A stretch of DNA of 64,000 bases from Devosia ureilytica (GCF_024273195.1 NZ_JAMZCU010000003.1:372001-436000), one strand, 5' to 3'. Positions 1-10,252 are shown, numbered from the stretch's first letter. The notes: generated from the sequence alone by a model not told the origin. Translations and numbers: made by a program.

Positions 1-1
1 C

Positions 2-274
2 AATGAAGCCGTTGGCGCCACCGGTCCCTACATGGTTGCCGGCTGCGAACTCCCGGCCGACGTGCCGCCCTCCGTCTCCGACATGCTGCCCTATTTCGAA
101 GGCCAGGGTCAGAACGCCCCGGCACTCGAATTCCTCTCCCCTGTCAAGGGTCCTGCTCTCGAGCAGATCCTGGTGGAAGTTGGCACAGGTAGCCGCGACG
201 CCGCCAGTGCAGCCGCCCTCTACGACGAGGACGTCCGCAAGCAGGCCCAGCAGCTCGGCCTTGCCGGCTGGTAA
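2..274 (+). CDS. sugar ABC transporter substrate-binding protein, C-terminal end (partial)
   Basis: Only the last 90 codons are inside the window, and the frame is open from the first base. The visible end (LPADVPPSV, then ALEFLSPVKGP, ending QQLGLAGW) has the helical character of the C-terminus of a periplasmic carbohydrate-binding protein. The main reason for the call is context: two MalF/MalG-type permeases and a MalK/UgpC-type ATPase follow on the same strand. The internal ATG at 32 is not a start. The sugar bound cannot be told from this piece. Confidence 0.75.
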   Translation, partial: NEAVGATGPYMVAGCELPADVPPSVSDMLPYFEGQGQNAPALEFLSPVKGPALEQILVEVGTGSRDAASAAALYDEDVRKQAQQLGLAGW

Positions 275-290
275 GATCTGACAATAGGTC

Positions 291-322
291 GACCTGGAGT
301 GCTGTTATCAGCATTCCAGGTC
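291..322 (+). promoter_or_regulatory. intercistronic hairpin between binding-protein and permease genes
   Basis: Two 14-base arms (291-304 and 309-322) pair with one G-T wobble around a TTAT loop. The hairpin lies 17 bases after the binding-protein stop and 27 before the permease start. No long T-run follows directly. Such hairpins often protect the upstream mRNA or partly terminate, giving more binding protein than permease; that role is inferred here. Confidence 0.65.
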
Positions 323-348
323 ACTTCTTTGCGCAAGGAGGGGGAGAC

Positions 349-1257
349 ATGAGCGCTTCTACCATGGCCGGTTCACCCGGCCAGACCGAAACGCGGGCCA
401 TCAAGCGTTCGCCTTACCCGGGCTGGTTCTTCACCCCCGCTGCCATCGTCTATACGGTGCTGTTTCTGGCGCCGACCTTCGCCTCGCTCTATTTCAGCCT
501 GACCCGCTGGACACTGTTCGACGCCACCTTTATCGGCCTCGACAATTTCGCGCAGTTCCTGCGCGAGCCCTTTCTCATCAAGGGCCTGATCAATACCGTC
601 ATCTACGCTGTCGTCACATCCGGTCTCAAGGTCGTCGTGGGCCTTTTGCTGGCCGTCATGCTGACCAGCCAGATCGTGGCGCGCGGCTATCTGCGCTCTG
701 TCATCTTCTTCCCCGTCCTGGTCTCGACGGTTGGCGTCGGCATCACCTTTACCGTGCTGATGCACCCGACCCAGGGCATGATCAACGAGGGCCTGGCCAT
801 CTTCGGCATCACCGGCCCCGGCTGGCTCACCGACCCGAACCTGGCCCTCTATTCAGTGGCGCTGGTTGACGTGTGGAAGGGCGTGGGCCTGGCCACCGTC
901 ATCTACATTGCGGGCCTGGTTGCCATTCCCAGGGACTACTACGAGGCGGCCCGCATTGACGGCGCCACGCCCTGGCAGAACTTCTGGTATGTGACGCTGC
1001 CGCTTTGCCGCCCCGCCACATCCACCGTGATCACTCTCAGCTTTATCGGTGGTCTTCGCACGTTCGACCTCATCTGGGCCATGACCAAGGGCGGTCCAGG
1101 CTTTGCCTCCGACACCATCGCTTCGGTGATCTACAAGCAGTATCAGGCGGGCTTTTATGGCCTCTCGACCGCCGGCAATGTCGTGCTCTTCATCCTCATC
1201 GCCGTGCTGGTCGTGCCGTTGACCATGTTCCTCAACCGCAAGCAGGGTCACGAATGA
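349..1257 (+). CDS. carbohydrate ABC transporter permease, MalF/UgpA type
   Basis: This 302-residue inner-membrane protein is one half of the translocation channel of a CUT1-family sugar importer. It has about six hydrophobic segments, the first around residues 27-48. The family's EAA loop, which contacts the ATPase, is visible at about 199-218 as YYEAARIDGATPWQNFWYV. An AAGGAGGGGGAG ribosome site lies just before the ATG. The stop overlaps the start of the next permease gene (ATGA), indicating translational coupling. Substrate unknown. Confidence 0.93.
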   Translation: MSASTMAGSPGQTETRAIKRSPYPGWFFTPAAIVYTVLFLAPTFASLYFSLTRWTLFDATFIGLDNFAQFLREPFLIKGLINTVIYAVVTSGLKVVVGLLLAVMLTSQIVARGYLRSVIFFPVLVSTVGVGITFTVLMHPTQGMINEGLAIFGITGPGWLTDPNLALYSVALVDVWKGVGLATVIYIAGLVAIPRDYYEAARIDGATPWQNFWYVTLPLCRPATSTVITLSFIGGLRTFDLIWAMTKGGPGFASDTIASVIYKQYQAGFYGLSTAGNVVLFILIAVLVVPLTMFLNRKQGHE

Positions 1258-2081
1258 AAAAGCGCGCTTCCATCATCGGCGGCGCAGCCGCCATTGCGGC
1301 GACCTTCGTCGTCTTCGTCATTCCCTTCATCTTCATCGTGCTGATGGCGTTCAAGGATCGGCAGCAGTCGGCCCTGCGCGACTTCTCCTGGCCCACTGGC
1401 TTCCACCTGTGGGAAAACGTCTTCGAGGTGGTCAAGACGCGCAACTGGATGATGATCACGGCCTTCATCAATTCCAGCATCATCACTGTGGTCAGCGTAA
1501 CGCTGCTGGTGATCTTTGCGGCTATGGTTGGCTACGTGCTGGCGCGCCGCAGGACACGTTGGAACGGGCTCATCGAGTTCCTGATCCTGGCCGGGCTCAT
1601 GGTGCCCCCCGCCGTCGTGCCCACCATCTGGCTCTTGCAGGGCCTCAAGCTCTTCGGCACGCTCCATGGCATGATCCTGGTGGAAGTGGCCTATAACCTG
1701 CCCTTCTCCATCATTCTCTACCGCGCCTTCGTATCCACCATTCCGCGCGATCTCGACGAAGCGGCCATCATCGATGGCGCCCGCCCGCTCGATGTCTTCT
1801 TCCGCGTCGTGCTGCCGCTGCTCTGGCCGGTGACCGTGACCAATATCGTGGTGCAGTCGGTCGGCATCTTCAATGACTTCACCAACCCGCTCTACTACCT
1901 GCCCGGAAATGCCAATGCGACCGTGCAGCTGACGCTCTACAATTTCCAGAGCCAGTTCAGCACGGCCTACAATCTGCTGTTCACCAATATCCTGCTCATC
2001 ACCATACCGCCGCTGCTGGTCTTCCTGTTCTTCAACCGGCAGATCGTGGCCGGCATGACGGCCGGCGCCGTGAAGGGTTGA
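1254..2081 (+). CDS. carbohydrate ABC transporter permease, MalG/UgpE type
   Basis: This 275-residue second channel subunit partners the permease at 349-1257. I place the start at the ATG in the ATGA overlap, because the open frame further upstream is only a shadow of the first permease. There is an N-terminal membrane segment at about residues 6-28. The EAA loop reads DLDEAAIIDGARPLDVFF near 165-182. The length fits the family (about 275-280). Confidence 0.93.
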   Translation: MKKRASIIGGAAAIAATFVVFVIPFIFIVLMAFKDRQQSALRDFSWPTGFHLWENVFEVVKTRNWMMITAFINSSIITVVSVTLLVIFAAMVGYVLARRRTRWNGLIEFLILAGLMVPPAVVPTIWLLQGLKLFGTLHGMILVEVAYNLPFSIILYRAFVSTIPRDLDEAAIIDGARPLDVFFRVVLPLLWPVTVTNIVVQSVGIFNDFTNPLYYLPGNANATVQLTLYNFQSQFSTAYNLLFTNILLITIPPLLVFLFFNRQIVAGMTAGAVKG

Positions 2082-2115
2082 GCACACCAAATGATCTATT
2101 CCAGGGAGACCGACC

Positions 2116-3195
<1,080 letters not shown>

Positions 3196-3390
3196 CGAAA
3201 CTGCACTCACCTAACTTCGATCCGCCCCGCCCACGGACAAGTGGGAGGGGACGAAGAATGTATTTCGACCGTGGGCTTTCGCAGGTAGTGCGCTGTCTGG
3301 ATCAGATCATCCGGATCACCAGAATAGTCATTGTCGACGATGACGCGGCCCGAGGCTGGACCATGGGCCAGTTCGGCCGGTTTGCCATGC
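3196..3390 (-). pseudogene. remnant of a nucleoside-hydrolase-like gene
   Basis: Reading leftward just after the DUF5060 gene stop, an ATG at 3388 opens a frame that changes twice. One frame encodes GRVIVDNDYSGDPDDLIQ, the N-terminal metal/ribose-binding signature of nucleoside-hydrolase-like proteins. After VEI the sense continues in another frame as FFVPSHLSVG, which also fits that family, then stops. Only about 65 of the roughly 300 expected codons remain before the convergent ATPase gene. Two frameshifts plus the loss of the 3' end make it a pseudogene. It was probably the last gene of the operon above it. An intact relative lies at 17922-18827. Confidence 0.65.
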
Positions 3391-4902
3391 TCAGCTCCGG
3401 ACCGGACGAATGCGAATGGCCAGGTGCGGGCGGCCTGGCAGTTCCACCGCAAAGGCAGCATCGGGTTTGCGGGGGCGAATATGGGCGCCATGGCGGGTGG
3501 GATGGTTTTCTGGGGCGGGGACGATTTTGGCGGGCTCGACCGTCATGGCCCAGGTGTCGATCAGGTCGACGTCATACTCGCCATCGTCCTGTGGCAGACC
3601 GCTGGCCCAGATCACCGGCTGATGCTCGCCGAAATAGATGATGGTTGTGTCACCGTCCCGTGCGCCCGAGATACGGTTCCAGGGAAAGCGCATCTGCGGG
3701 TCGATAGGATCAAAACCACCACGGACGCTCTCTTCCATGATCTGACGCAGGAAGCCGATCCGCTTCCAGGCCTGGCCATGCAGCTCCCCGCCCTTGGCCC
3801 ACCAGATCAGGTCCTCGGGATGGCTGAAGGTCTCGCCGTGGCCGGCATAGCCACCGCGCATGGCCGTAGTCCAGAAGCGGTGCGTCAACTCCTCAGCCGA
3901 GATATTGCCCCAGCACTGGACAATATTGCCCTCGTATTCGGGCTCGTCATTGACCACCGGCTTGCCATAGGCGGCACGCCATTCCGCCGTCCGCTTCACA
4001 TCCCAGTTCTGGATACAGACATGGGTGACCCAAGCCTTGCGATGATCGTAATTGGCGTCGGGGTCGCCATTGTGGATCGAACGCAGGTGGCCGTAGGGAT
4101 CGTTTTCCTCGATGATGTGGAAGTAGCGATCCCACTGGTGCATGGGCTTGGCATCGAGCAGAAAGTCATATTCGTTCGCCAGCGACCACCAGACATTGTG
4201 GTAGGCCGCCAGACGCGCCGTCAGATAGGCGAAGAAGCGGTTGTCCTGCTCTTCGCTCATTGCGGAGTAGCCCCAGCGATCATAGGGATGCAGCATGATG
4301 ATATCGGCCTGAATGCCCATATCACCCAGCGCCTTCACCTGATTTTCAAAGTGCCGGAAGCTCTCGGGATTGGGGCGATCGAAGTCGAGTTCGCCAGAGG
4401 CGTCGCGCTGATAGACGTCATGCAGCGGCTCGTTGACATTGTAGGGGTAGTCCTTGGGAAAAACTCCCATACGGATCTTGTTGAAACGCGCCTTGGCCAA
4501 AGTCTGCAGGGTCTTGTTCTGCTCGGCCAGCGGCTGGTGGGTCCAAGCGTAACAAGTCGTGCCGAAGCTGAGGAAGGGCGTGCCGTCGGCATGAGCAAAA
4601 TGAAAGCGGTTGGCCACTTGGACCGGACCATGGTTGCCGGAGCGCGGCGCTGAAACGCTCAAGCTGCCGCTTTTGCCATTGAGATCCGCAGCGCCGGAGC
4701 GCGTTTCATAGGTCCACTCCCCGATATTGTCCGGCATGAAGCGGACCTTGTAGGTCCCCTCCCCGTCATAGAAGCCAGGCACATGGACTGACCGTCCGTG
4801 CTGGCGGAAAATGGCATGCAGGTTAACCTCGAGGAAGGGATTGCCCTCGGATGGCCCGCTCAAGGCCAGCTCAAACATGTCCCATTGTGCAATCGTGGTC
4901 AT
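3391..4902 (-). CDS. DUF5060/DUF4038 (GH140-like) putative glycoside hydrolase, copy 2
   Basis: This 503-residue protein has no signal peptide and is probably cytoplasmic. Residues about 1-85 form a DUF5060 beta-sandwich (GNPFLEVNLHAIF, GFYDGEGTYKVRF). A DUF4038-type TIM barrel covers about 95-400. WWSLANEYDFL and KPVVNDEPEYEGN look like the two carboxylate strands of a clan-A-style glycosidase. A DUF5605-like C-terminal sandwich follows. DUF4038 is the basis of family GH140, whose characterised member is an apiosidase. It is a paralogue of the adjacent gene 4914-6515 and sits in the same operon as an oligosaccharide-type ABC importer. The exact linkage cleaved is inferred. Confidence 0.85.
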   Translation of the reverse strand: MTTIAQWDMFELALSGPSEGNPFLEVNLHAIFRQHGRSVHVPGFYDGEGTYKVRFMPDNIGEWTYETRSGAADLNGKSGSLSVSAPRSGNHGPVQVANRFHFAHADGTPFLSFGTTCYAWTHQPLAEQNKTLQTLAKARFNKIRMGVFPKDYPYNVNEPLHDVYQRDASGELDFDRPNPESFRHFENQVKALGDMGIQADIIMLHPYDRWGYSAMSEEQDNRFFAYLTARLAAYHNVWWSLANEYDFLLDAKPMHQWDRYFHIIEENDPYGHLRSIHNGDPDANYDHRKAWVTHVCIQNWDVKRTAEWRAAYGKPVVNDEPEYEGNIVQCWGNISAEELTHRFWTTAMRGGYAGHGETFSHPEDLIWWAKGGELHGQAWKRIGFLRQIMEESVRGGFDPIDPQMRFPWNRISGARDGDTTIIYFGEHQPVIWASGLPQDDGEYDVDLIDTWAMTVEPAKIVPAPENHPTRHGAHIRPRKPDAAFAVELPGRPHLAIRIRPVRS

Positions 4903-4913
4903 GGCTCAGCTCC

Positions 4914-6515
4914 TCAACCGTCAATGCGCCTGAACAGCATGGCGAGATAGGGTTTGGGCTCAAAGTAGAGCACCTCCCCCCGCTTCACACTGTCCGAGAG
5001 CCTGGTCTCGGTCATGTTCCAGGTATCGATCAGGGTCGCGGAATAGTGCTCATCGGGCGGCACTGCGACGGTCATCTCGTGCGGCTGGTTCTCGCCCATA
5101 TAGGTCAGGTAGTAGCGGTGCGGCTGCCCCGCCGTGGCCCACCACGCCTGAACGCGCGACCAGCCCTCCTCGCCCGGTGGGGGCGAGAACAATTGCTGGA
5201 GCACGACATTGTCCAGGCCGCCGGCCATGGCGATGCGATAGGCGCCGGTGGATTTGACCGGATCAAGGCCTTCGTCCGGCCCCTCTTCAAGGATGCGCCT
5301 GAGGAAGGCGATGCGCGCGACGCTCTCCCCGACCAGCTTGCCGCCCTTGGCCCACCAAAGCGTTTCACTCTCGTTGTAATAGGTCTCGCCATGAGTAACG
5401 TAACCGCCATTGACGGTACCGTCCCAGAAGCGGCGAACCATCTTTTGTGGCGTGATATTGCCCCAGAGTTCGGAAATATCGCCCTCGTAGCAGCACTCAT
5501 CGATCGAGACCGGCTTGCCGTATTTCTCGCGCCACAGCGACGAATTGCTCGCCGCCGATCGCTGAATGCTCGAATGGGTTATGCGCGGGTGATTGTGGTC
5601 GTAGAACGCGAAGCAATTATGCACACTGAGAAGATGATCAAAAGGATCGTTGTCGGACACGATATGGATGAACCGATCCCAGTCGGCAGGCTTCTTGCTC
5701 TGCATCAGGTCATATTCATTGGCCATGGACCACCACACATTGGGTAGCGCCGCCAAACGAGCTGTCAGGTATCTGAGATAGGCATCGTCCTGGGTCGGGG
5801 ACATGCGCGAAAATCCCCAGCGATCATAGGGGTGAAAGATGATCAGATCGGCTTCAACGCCGATTTCCGCCAACTGATTGATGCGCTTTTCGAGGTGCCG
5901 GAAATAGTCCGGTTCAAAACGCTCGAAGTCGAATTCCCAGGCGCCATTGCCACCATTGAAGCTGCCATCCCAGGTGCTGGTACCCTTCTTGATCAGCGGA
6001 AAGGGATAACGGTCCGGCTCGTTCTGGTTGTAGCGGTAGTGCTTGGGGAACACGCACATCCGGATTTTGGTGAAGGGTGCTTCGGCAAGAGTTGCCAGGG
6101 TCTGTTCCTCAACGGCGTCGCCCTGCAAATTCCATACATAGGCCGTGGTGCCGATGTTGATGTAGCGCGTCCCATCGGCATGGCGGAAATGGTGGCGATT
6201 GGAGACGCGCACCGGCCCGTGATGGCCCGGCTCGGCCGCGCCGACCTCGAAACTGCCTGATGCGCCGTCCAGAGCCGGTGCATTGCTCAGTGTTTCGTAT
6301 GTCCAGGTACCGGCTGCGTCGGGCAGCAGACGGAACTTGTACTGTCCGTCCCCATCATAAAAGCCGTTGACCCGCACTTCGCGCTCGCCGTGCCGGAAGA
6401 TGGCCCGCAGTTGGACCTCCTGGAAGGGATTGCCAGAACTCGGCCCTTCCAGTGAGAGTTCGTAGGTGGCCCAAAGGGAGGCCGCACCGGTGGCGCTTGC
6501 TGACTTGGTCATCAC
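4914..6515 (-). CDS. DUF5060/DUF4038 (GH140-like) putative glycoside hydrolase, copy 1
   Basis: This 533-residue paralogue of 3391-4902 has the same order: DUF5060 sandwich (GNPFQEVQLRAIF, GFYDGDGQYKFRL), DUF4038 barrel and C-terminal sandwich. The likely catalytic strands read WWSMANEYDLM and KPVSIDECCYEGD, so the second differs from copy 2 (ECCYEG against EPEYEG). It has an extra insertion near residues 165-185. No export signal is seen, so it would act on imported oligosaccharides. It lies 24 bases after the second ATPase gene and 11 before copy 2, clearly within the operon starting at 12241. Confidence 0.85.
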   Translation of the reverse strand: MMTKSASATGAASLWATYELSLEGPSSGNPFQEVQLRAIFRHGEREVRVNGFYDGDGQYKFRLLPDAAGTWTYETLSNAPALDGASGSFEVGAAEPGHHGPVRVSNRHHFRHADGTRYINIGTTAYVWNLQGDAVEEQTLATLAEAPFTKIRMCVFPKHYRYNQNEPDRYPFPLIKKGTSTWDGSFNGGNGAWEFDFERFEPDYFRHLEKRINQLAEIGVEADLIIFHPYDRWGFSRMSPTQDDAYLRYLTARLAALPNVWWSMANEYDLMQSKKPADWDRFIHIVSDNDPFDHLLSVHNCFAFYDHNHPRITHSSIQRSAASNSSLWREKYGKPVSIDECCYEGDISELWGNITPQKMVRRFWDGTVNGGYVTHGETYYNESETLWWAKGGKLVGESVARIAFLRRILEEGPDEGLDPVKSTGAYRIAMAGGLDNVVLQQLFSPPPGEEGWSRVQAWWATAGQPHRYYLTYMGENQPHEMTVAVPPDEHYSATLIDTWNMTETRLSDSVKRGEVLYFEPKPYLAMLFRRIDG

Positions 6516-6539
6516 TCAAATTCCAGTGTTTGAAATGGT

Positions 6540-7364
6540 TCAGCCGGCAGCGCGCAAACGGGGCCGCCAACGGGTTTTGGTGGTGGGAATGGATCCGAGC
6601 AGCAGTCGCGTATAGTCATGCTGTGGGTCGGACATAACCTTGCGGGCGGGCCCGAATTCGACCACGCGGCCTTTGTTCATCACGGCGACGTAGTCCGAAA
6701 TGTAATAGGCCGTCGCCAGATCGTGCGTGATGTAGACAAAGCTTCGCCCCGCTTCATCGCGCAATCGCTTGAACAGGTTGATGATGATCATGCGGCGCGA
6801 GGCATCGATCATGCTGACCGGTTCATCGGCAATAATCAGTTTCGGATCGGGGATGAGGGCTCGCGCCACCGAAATGCGCTGCAATTCGCCGCCGGAGAAC
6901 TGCGCGGTGTATTTTCCGCAGACGTCTTCGTAGTTGAGGCCGACGCTTTTCAGCGCCTCGGCAACGGCATTTTCCGATCGCACCGTGTCCATGCCCGCAA
7001 CGCGCCGTGCGGTCTCGTGCAGGTAGGCGTCGACGGGTCGATAGCGACTGAAAGCCTCGAAAGGGTTCTGGAAGATGGGCTGAACCAGTCCCAGGAAATC
7101 CTTGCGGGACGGAATGGCCCCCTGCCCGGCGACGACTTGGTCATAGACAATCGCCCGGCCGCTGGTCGGCGTTTCCAGCCGCAGCAGCGTCTTGGCCAAG
7201 GTGGTCTTGCCGCTGCCGGATTCGCCAACCACTGCGATGACAACGGGATTGTCGCTCTCCACGGTGATGTTCACATCGTTGAGAGCCTGAATCGACTTGG
7301 ACCGCATGAAACCGCCAAGTCGATAGACCTTGTTCAGCCCCTCAGTCTTGAGAATGAAAGTCAT
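6540..7364 (-). CDS. oligopeptide/oligosaccharide-type ABC transporter ATPase, OppF/DppF type
   Basis: This 274-residue ATPase has Walker A GESGSGKTT (about 49-57), signature FSGGELQR (about 158), Walker B LIIADEPVSMID and H-loop VYITHDLA. It pairs with the OppD-type ATPase just upstream, whose stop overlaps its start by four bases (ATGA). The family imports peptides or, in many plant-associated and thermophilic bacteria, oligosaccharides. The adjacent glycosidase-like genes favour a sugar substrate. Confidence 0.9.
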   Translation of the reverse strand: MTFILKTEGLNKVYRLGGFMRSKSIQALNDVNITVESDNPVVIAVVGESGSGKTTLAKTLLRLETPTSGRAIVYDQVVAGQGAIPSRKDFLGLVQPIFQNPFEAFSRYRPVDAYLHETARRVAGMDTVRSENAVAEALKSVGLNYEDVCGKYTAQFSGGELQRISVARALIPDPKLIIADEPVSMIDASRRMIIINLFKRLRDEAGRSFVYITHDLATAYYISDYVAVMNKGRVVEFGPARKVMSDPQHDYTRLLLGSIPTTKTRWRPRLRAAG

Positions 7365-8263
7365 ACCGAAGCTCCCTCGGACTGAGCCACGAAGTGCCCC
7401 GGCTTGACTTCGATCAGATTGGGTTCCACCCGATAAGCCCGGTCGCCACTGGCCCCGGCCTGACTGGCAAGAACCCCACGCATGCTGTCGTCGCCAATTG
7501 TGGGGAGGCTGTCGATGAGCATCCTGGTATAGGGGTGCTGGGGATCGGCGAAGACACTGTCGGTGTCGCCGTATTCCACGACCCGTCCGGCATACATGAT
7601 CAGCATTTTGTGGGTGACCTGATAGTGCACCCCCATGTCGTGGGAGACAACGAGGATGGTGTTGCCCATCTCCTCTTGCAGCTCCATGAGCAGCATCAGG
7701 ATGTCCTTTTGCACCACCACGTCGAGCGCCGTGGTCGGCTCGTCAGCAATGATAAGTTCGGGCTGGAAGAAGGTGGCAAGCGCAATCATCATGCGTTGCC
7801 GCATACCGCCCGACAGCTGGTGCGGATAGGAATCCATGGCCTCGGGTGGCAGGCCCAACTTGCCGATATAGGCCCGTGCCTTTTCCAACACGCGCTTCTT
7901 GTTGCTGTCGGTCCCGGGGAAGTCGATGAATTGCTCGCGGATCTTGATCACTGGATTGAGCGAGTTCATCGAGCTTTGCGGCACGTAGGAAATGGACTTG
8001 AACCATTCCTTGCGAACATTGCCGGCCGTGACCGGCTTGCCGTCGACACCCTTGAGGCCATAGTCGATGCTGCCACGCGAAATATACATGGGCGACTGAA
8101 TGTCCCCATAGATTGCCTTCATCAGCGTCGACTTGCCCGAACCGGACTCGCCGGCAATGCCGACAACGCAATTATCGGGAATGGTCAGAGTAACGCCGTC
8201 AACGGCATCAATTGTTCGACTGCCGATGCGATAACTGATCTTGAGATCGTTGAGGCGGATCAT
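7361..8263 (-). CDS. oligopeptide/oligosaccharide-type ABC transporter ATPase, OppD/DppD type
   Basis: This 300-residue ATPase starts at MIRLNDLKISY, with its ATG in an ATGA overlap with the permease stop. The longer upstream open frame is only a shadow of that permease. Motifs are Walker A GESGSGKST (about 36-44), LSGGMRQRM, Walker B LIIADEPTTALD and H-loop VVSHDMG. The C-terminal HPYTRMLIDSLP segment is the Opp-type extension. It partners the ATPase at 6540-7364. Confidence 0.92.
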   Translation of the reverse strand: MIRLNDLKISYRIGSRTIDAVDGVTLTIPDNCVVGIAGESGSGKSTLMKAIYGDIQSPMYISRGSIDYGLKGVDGKPVTAGNVRKEWFKSISYVPQSSMNSLNPVIKIREQFIDFPGTDSNKKRVLEKARAYIGKLGLPPEAMDSYPHQLSGGMRQRMMIALATFFQPELIIADEPTTALDVVVQKDILMLLMELQEEMGNTILVVSHDMGVHYQVTHKMLIMYAGRVVEYGDTDSVFADPQHPYTRMLIDSLPTIGDDSMRGVLASQAGASGDRAYRVEPNLIEVKPGHFVAQSEGASV

Positions 8264-9171
8264 GAGACACCACGCTTGGCTGCAAAGGCCTGGTTGAAGC
8301 CGGTCGAAGTCAGGAACAGACCGAGGAACAGCGTCACCGTGGCCACGATCGGCGCAACGATCCAGGGATATTGCCCGGTAAAGAGAGCGTTGTAGCTCAG
8401 GGCCCAGAAGATGATGGAGCCCAGTGTTGGCACTTCGACCTTGGAGAGGCCGATCACCGCCAGAGTGGCCTCGGTGTTGATGGCGAAGAGCACGGTGTTG
8501 ATGAACCCCACGAGGATGTAGGCCGACACATAGGGGAAGATTTCCCGGACCAGCACGTCCACCGTGTTGGCGCCGGAAAAGCGCGCCATGTTGATGAATT
8601 CCCGCTCCCGCAGGGAGAGCGCCATGGAACGCACCGTTCGGGCGTCCCACGCCCAGCCGAAAATGATGATGATAACACCCACCGTGAAAAACGACGTGTT
8701 ACCGCGGATCAGGGCACCTAGAATGATCAGGATGGGCAGCAGGGGAATGGTGATGAATGTATCGACGATCAGCATCACCAGCCGTTCGAATGTCCCCCCG
8801 ATATAGCCCGCGCTGAGACCAACAATGGTGGCGACAATGGTCACGCCCACGGCAACCAGAATGCCGAGCTGCAGTGAATTGCGAACTGCAAACACCAGGA
8901 ACCAGAAGATGTCCTGCCCCAGCGCGTTGGTGCCCAGCCAATGGGCACCGGACATGGGAAGATTGCGCATATAGGTCGCCTGGATCGATGGATCGGCGGG
9001 CGCGAAGATCGGTAGTAAGAAACTGCCCAACCCCATTACCGCGAGGATGATCAGACCCAAGGCGAGGCGGGGGTTTACGAGCCATACCAGGCCCGAGGCA
9101 AAGCTGGGTTCGGTCCCGGCAGGGGTGATGACCAAGGCGACCGGATCGGCGTTTTTGCTGTCGATGCTCAT
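8260..9171 (-). CDS. ABC transporter permease, OppC/DppC type
   Basis: This 303-residue membrane protein has an N-terminal cytoplasmic stretch, a first membrane segment near 35-55, then HWLGTNALGQDIFW, the hallmark of DppC/OppC proteins (usual form HxLGTDxxGRD). Several further membrane segments follow. It overlaps the genes on both sides by four bases. Together with 9168-10169 it forms the import channel of the system encoded by 12241-6540. Confidence 0.92.
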   Translation of the reverse strand: MSIDSKNADPVALVITPAGTEPSFASGLVWLVNPRLALGLIILAVMGLGSFLLPIFAPADPSIQATYMRNLPMSGAHWLGTNALGQDIFWFLVFAVRNSLQLGILVAVGVTIVATIVGLSAGYIGGTFERLVMLIVDTFITIPLLPILIILGALIRGNTSFFTVGVIIIIFGWAWDARTVRSMALSLREREFINMARFSGANTVDVLVREIFPYVSAYILVGFINTVLFAINTEATLAVIGLSKVEVPTLGSIIFWALSYNALFTGQYPWIVAPIVATVTLFLGLFLTSTGFNQAFAAKRGVS

Positions 9172-10169
9172 TTGTGGCGAATCCGCGGATCGAGAAGGGG
9201 ATAGATGAGGTCGATGACCAGGCCCGCGGTGGCGACGGCAAGGATCGACAGGGTGATCGCGCCATAGAGCACATTGTAGTCACCGCCGGTTGCGGCCGTT
9301 CGCATGATCAGGCCGATGCCGGGGTAAGAAAAAATGATCTCGGTGAGCAGAGCTCCGTTGAAAATCATGCCCAGCGAGAGGGCCAGCGCCGTCACTTGCG
9401 GCAGTAGCGCATTACGAAACACGTAGCGCGTCATGCGCGTCCAGTTCGACGCACCCTTGAGCCTTGCATAGACGACATAGGGCTCTTCCGTGGTGGCGAC
9501 AGCCAGCGCCTTCATGGAGAGAATGTTCCAGCCAAATCCGGCCAGCACCAGCGTAATCGCCGGCAGCAGCGAGTTATAGATGATCATTCCCACCTTGGGC
9601 CAGGTTATCTCGCCCACCGGAAATGTGGGCGACAGGGGGAAGATCGGGAAGATATAGGCCAGCAGCAGCAGGACCGTCACCGCCATGATGTAGTACGGGA
9701 TCGGATAGAGCAGAATGCCGACGAACTCGAGGATCGAGGCAGCCCTCTTTTTGTGAAAGTAGCCGGCAACCAGCCCCACCATATTGCCCAGAAGCCATGC
9801 AATGATCGTGGCCGTCAGCAACAGACCCAAGGTCCAGGGCAGAGCCGTGGTGATCATGGTCGAGACTTCGGCCGGGTAATAGGTGAAGGACGGGCCAAAA
9901 TCGAAGTCGATGACGACGCGTTTGAGATAGGACAGGTACTGGGTGAAAATATCGCCCTTGAGGCCGTAGAGCACTTCAAGATTGGCGCGCATTTCCTCGA
10001 TGGCTTCCGGCGTCAGAGTGCCATTGGCGCGCGATTGAATCTGCCCGATATAGCCATCCACCGGATTGATCGGCATCAGGCGCGGCAGCATGAACGTGAT
10101 TGTCAGCCCGATGAACAATACGGCGAGGTAGAGGCCGAACCGCTTGGCGACAAAGGCGATAACACCCAT
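9168..10169 (-). CDS. ABC transporter permease, OppB/DppB type
   Basis: This 333-residue permease has a first membrane segment near residues 12-30, with FVAKRFGLYLAVLFIGLTI typical of OppB/DppB N-termini. A long periplasmic loop (about 35-110) precedes five more membrane segments. It is the first permease gene after the binding protein, from which it is separated by about 165 bases carrying a palindromic repeat. It pairs with the permease at 8260-9171. Confidence 0.92.
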   Translation of the reverse strand: MGVIAFVAKRFGLYLAVLFIGLTITFMLPRLMPINPVDGYIGQIQSRANGTLTPEAIEEMRANLEVLYGLKGDIFTQYLSYLKRVVIDFDFGPSFTYYPAEVSTMITTALPWTLGLLLTATIIAWLLGNMVGLVAGYFHKKRAASILEFVGILLYPIPYYIMAVTVLLLLAYIFPIFPLSPTFPVGEITWPKVGMIIYNSLLPAITLVLAGFGWNILSMKALAVATTEEPYVVYARLKGASNWTRMTRYVFRNALLPQVTALALSLGMIFNGALLTEIIFSYPGIGLIMRTAATGGDYNVLYGAITLSILAVATAGLVIDLIYPLLDPRIRHK

Positions 10170-10226
10170 TGGTCAGTCCTTAACATGAGTAAGTCGCTTG
10201 CACCGTGAGCCTTCACACCCTCGAGC

Positions 10227-10252
10227 GTCACCCCGGCCTTCGCCGGGATGAC
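10227..10252. repeat. alphaproteobacterial REP-like palindrome
   Basis: A 26-base near-perfect inverted repeat (arms GTCACCCCGGC and GCCGGGATGAC around CTTC) lies between the binding-protein and permease genes. This palindrome type is scattered through intergenic regions of many alphaproteobacteria. Here it may act as an mRNA-stabilising or partly terminating hairpin that lowers permease expression relative to the binding protein. Confidence 0.75.

Noticed and set aside
3331..4653. 440-codon plus-strand frame
   Set aside because: It is antisense to the DUF5060/DUF4038 gene, which has clear domain motifs; the frame itself resembles nothing.
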